From assembly GCA_035275065.1 (NCBI GenBank), contig DATENM010000044.1:1-64000 (forward strand): a DNA stretch of 64,000 nt. Direction: 5' to 3'. The notes beneath the pieces were generated by a model. The model saw only the letters and a program-made list of their open reading frames with translations, was not told the origin of the DNA and searched no databases. Both the position numbers and the translations under genes were made by a program. How positions within the stretch are numbered: the first letter of the stretch is position 1; every line of letters begins with the position of its first letter. Source of the DNA: Blastocatellia bacterium (GTDB lineage: Bacteria > Acidobacteriota > Blastocatellia > UBA7656). Below, piece after piece: positions 63,522 to 64,000 of this stretch.

Positions 63522-64000
63522 TTACGGGACAGGCGTGATCGTGCCGAACAGCCCATGCTGTTCGTCGTCGATGCCGGCGGTGAAATAGAGGGTGTTTGTC
63601 GGCCCGGCGCTGCCTCCATTGCCGAAGCCCAGAGCCCAGAGCCCATCAATGGTTATCGGCTGGTTGCTGGTATTGAGCAGAAAGCCGCGGAAGTTTCCGG
63701 TCTTCAGATCGAAGACGGCAATCTGGCCGCTGCCGAACTGGCCGATCAACACTTCGTTGCTGACGCCGAACGCGCCCGGCCCGCCGACGGCGGGGCCGCC
63801 GCTGAAACCCGGCGGCGGAATTACCACGCCCCAGGGCGCATTCATCCACATGCCGGATTGCAGGCGCAGCAACAGATGACCCGCCGAGTCGAAGGCATCG
63901 ACATAGCCGAGTCCCGGCCCGGCAACCTCGTCCTCTTTATCGGCGTCCTGTTTGGCATAGGTGACAAAGAGCATGCCGCCCGCCGCTTGCACGTTGAAGG
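63522..64000 (-). CDS. TIGR03118-type protein, C-terminal part (cut by window edge)
   Basis: At least 159 residues, open at the right edge. Very typical family stretches are present: MLFVTYAKQDADKEDEVAGP, MNAPWGVVIPPPGF, VLIGQFGSGQIAVFDLKTGN, ITIDGLWALGFGNGG and TNTLYFTAGIDDEQHGLFGT. The family is an extracytoplasmic, NHL/beta-propeller-like protein common in Acidobacteriota and Planctomycetota, of unknown function. The N-terminus and signal peptide lie outside the window. Confidence 0.92.
   Translation of the reverse strand, partial: FNVQAAGGMLFVTYAKQDADKEDEVAGPGLGYVDAFDSAGHLLLRLQSGMWMNAPWGVVIPPPGFSGGPAVGGPGAFGVSNEVLIGQFGSGQIAVFDLKTGNFRGFLLNTSNQPITIDGLWALGFGNGGSAGPTNTLYFTAGIDDEQHGLFGTITPVP

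Overview
The window looks like one stretch of chromosome from a GC-rich (roughly 60 %) soil-type bacterium of the Acidobacteriota, probably near the Blastocatellia/Pyrinomonadales. This is inferred from gene content: a 1139-residue Oar-like TonB-dependent receptor with an N-terminal carboxypeptidase-regulatory domain, a TIGR03118-type protein, a secreted tannase-fold esterase, PPi-type phosphofructokinases and many secreted TPR or helical-repeat proteins. No rRNA, tRNA, insertion sequence, prophage or CRISPR array was seen. Both edges cut genes: a PQQ dehydrogenase on the left and a TIGR03118-like protein on the right.

Layout. 0-12 kb: PQQ dehydrogenase end, tannase/feruloyl esterase, an RND pump with its lipoprotein adaptor, a GNAT protein, a subtilase with hexapeptide repeats, and a dienelactone hydrolase/SnoaL pair. 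12-20 kb: a Uma2-like nuclease; a ribbon-helix-helix protein coupled to nadA; a Spy-like protein; an ABC ATPase fused to tandem universal-stress domains; nth, RidA and a cold-shock protein. 20-31 kb: the TonB receptor, a ferredoxin-NADP reductase, an M15 peptidase and a very large MalT/SARP-like regulator. 31-46 kb: mdh, an APC-type permease, a UbiB-like kinase, two secreted repeat proteins, two tandem PPi-type phosphofructokinases and PEP carboxylase. 46-64 kb: LprI-like, YceH, HtrA, a PIN/small-protein pair, a double retropepsin, an MFS exporter, a LeuA-like synthase, an M20 peptidase, DedA, SpoIID, a stand-alone Clp D2-type ATPase, an esterase and the TIGR03118 gene.

The most unusual signal is non-coding. 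At ten junctions a 7- or 8-base word is repeated in tandem, and at nine of them its reverse complement is repeated on the other side, making a long imperfect hairpin. The words differ between loci (GGATTGC, TGACAAG, AGGARGC, AGTTGCC, GCATCAC, GACRCGGC) but the architecture and placement do not: arms usually start at or within about a dozen bases of the upstream stop codon and lie between co-directional genes. Some arms supply the stop codon, and translated arms create false N-terminal extensions on at least five genes. A second repeat, a ~145-bp REP-like palindrome, occurs three times, once nested inside one of these hairpins.

Functionally, the mdh / PPi-phosphofructokinase / PEP carboxylase set suggests a pyrophosphate-linked glycolytic and anaplerotic node. 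Several near-consensus promoters (12940, 36406, 52451) mark units worth testing, including an nadA operon with its own putative repressor and a possible small RNA or microprotein unit at 52.5 kb.
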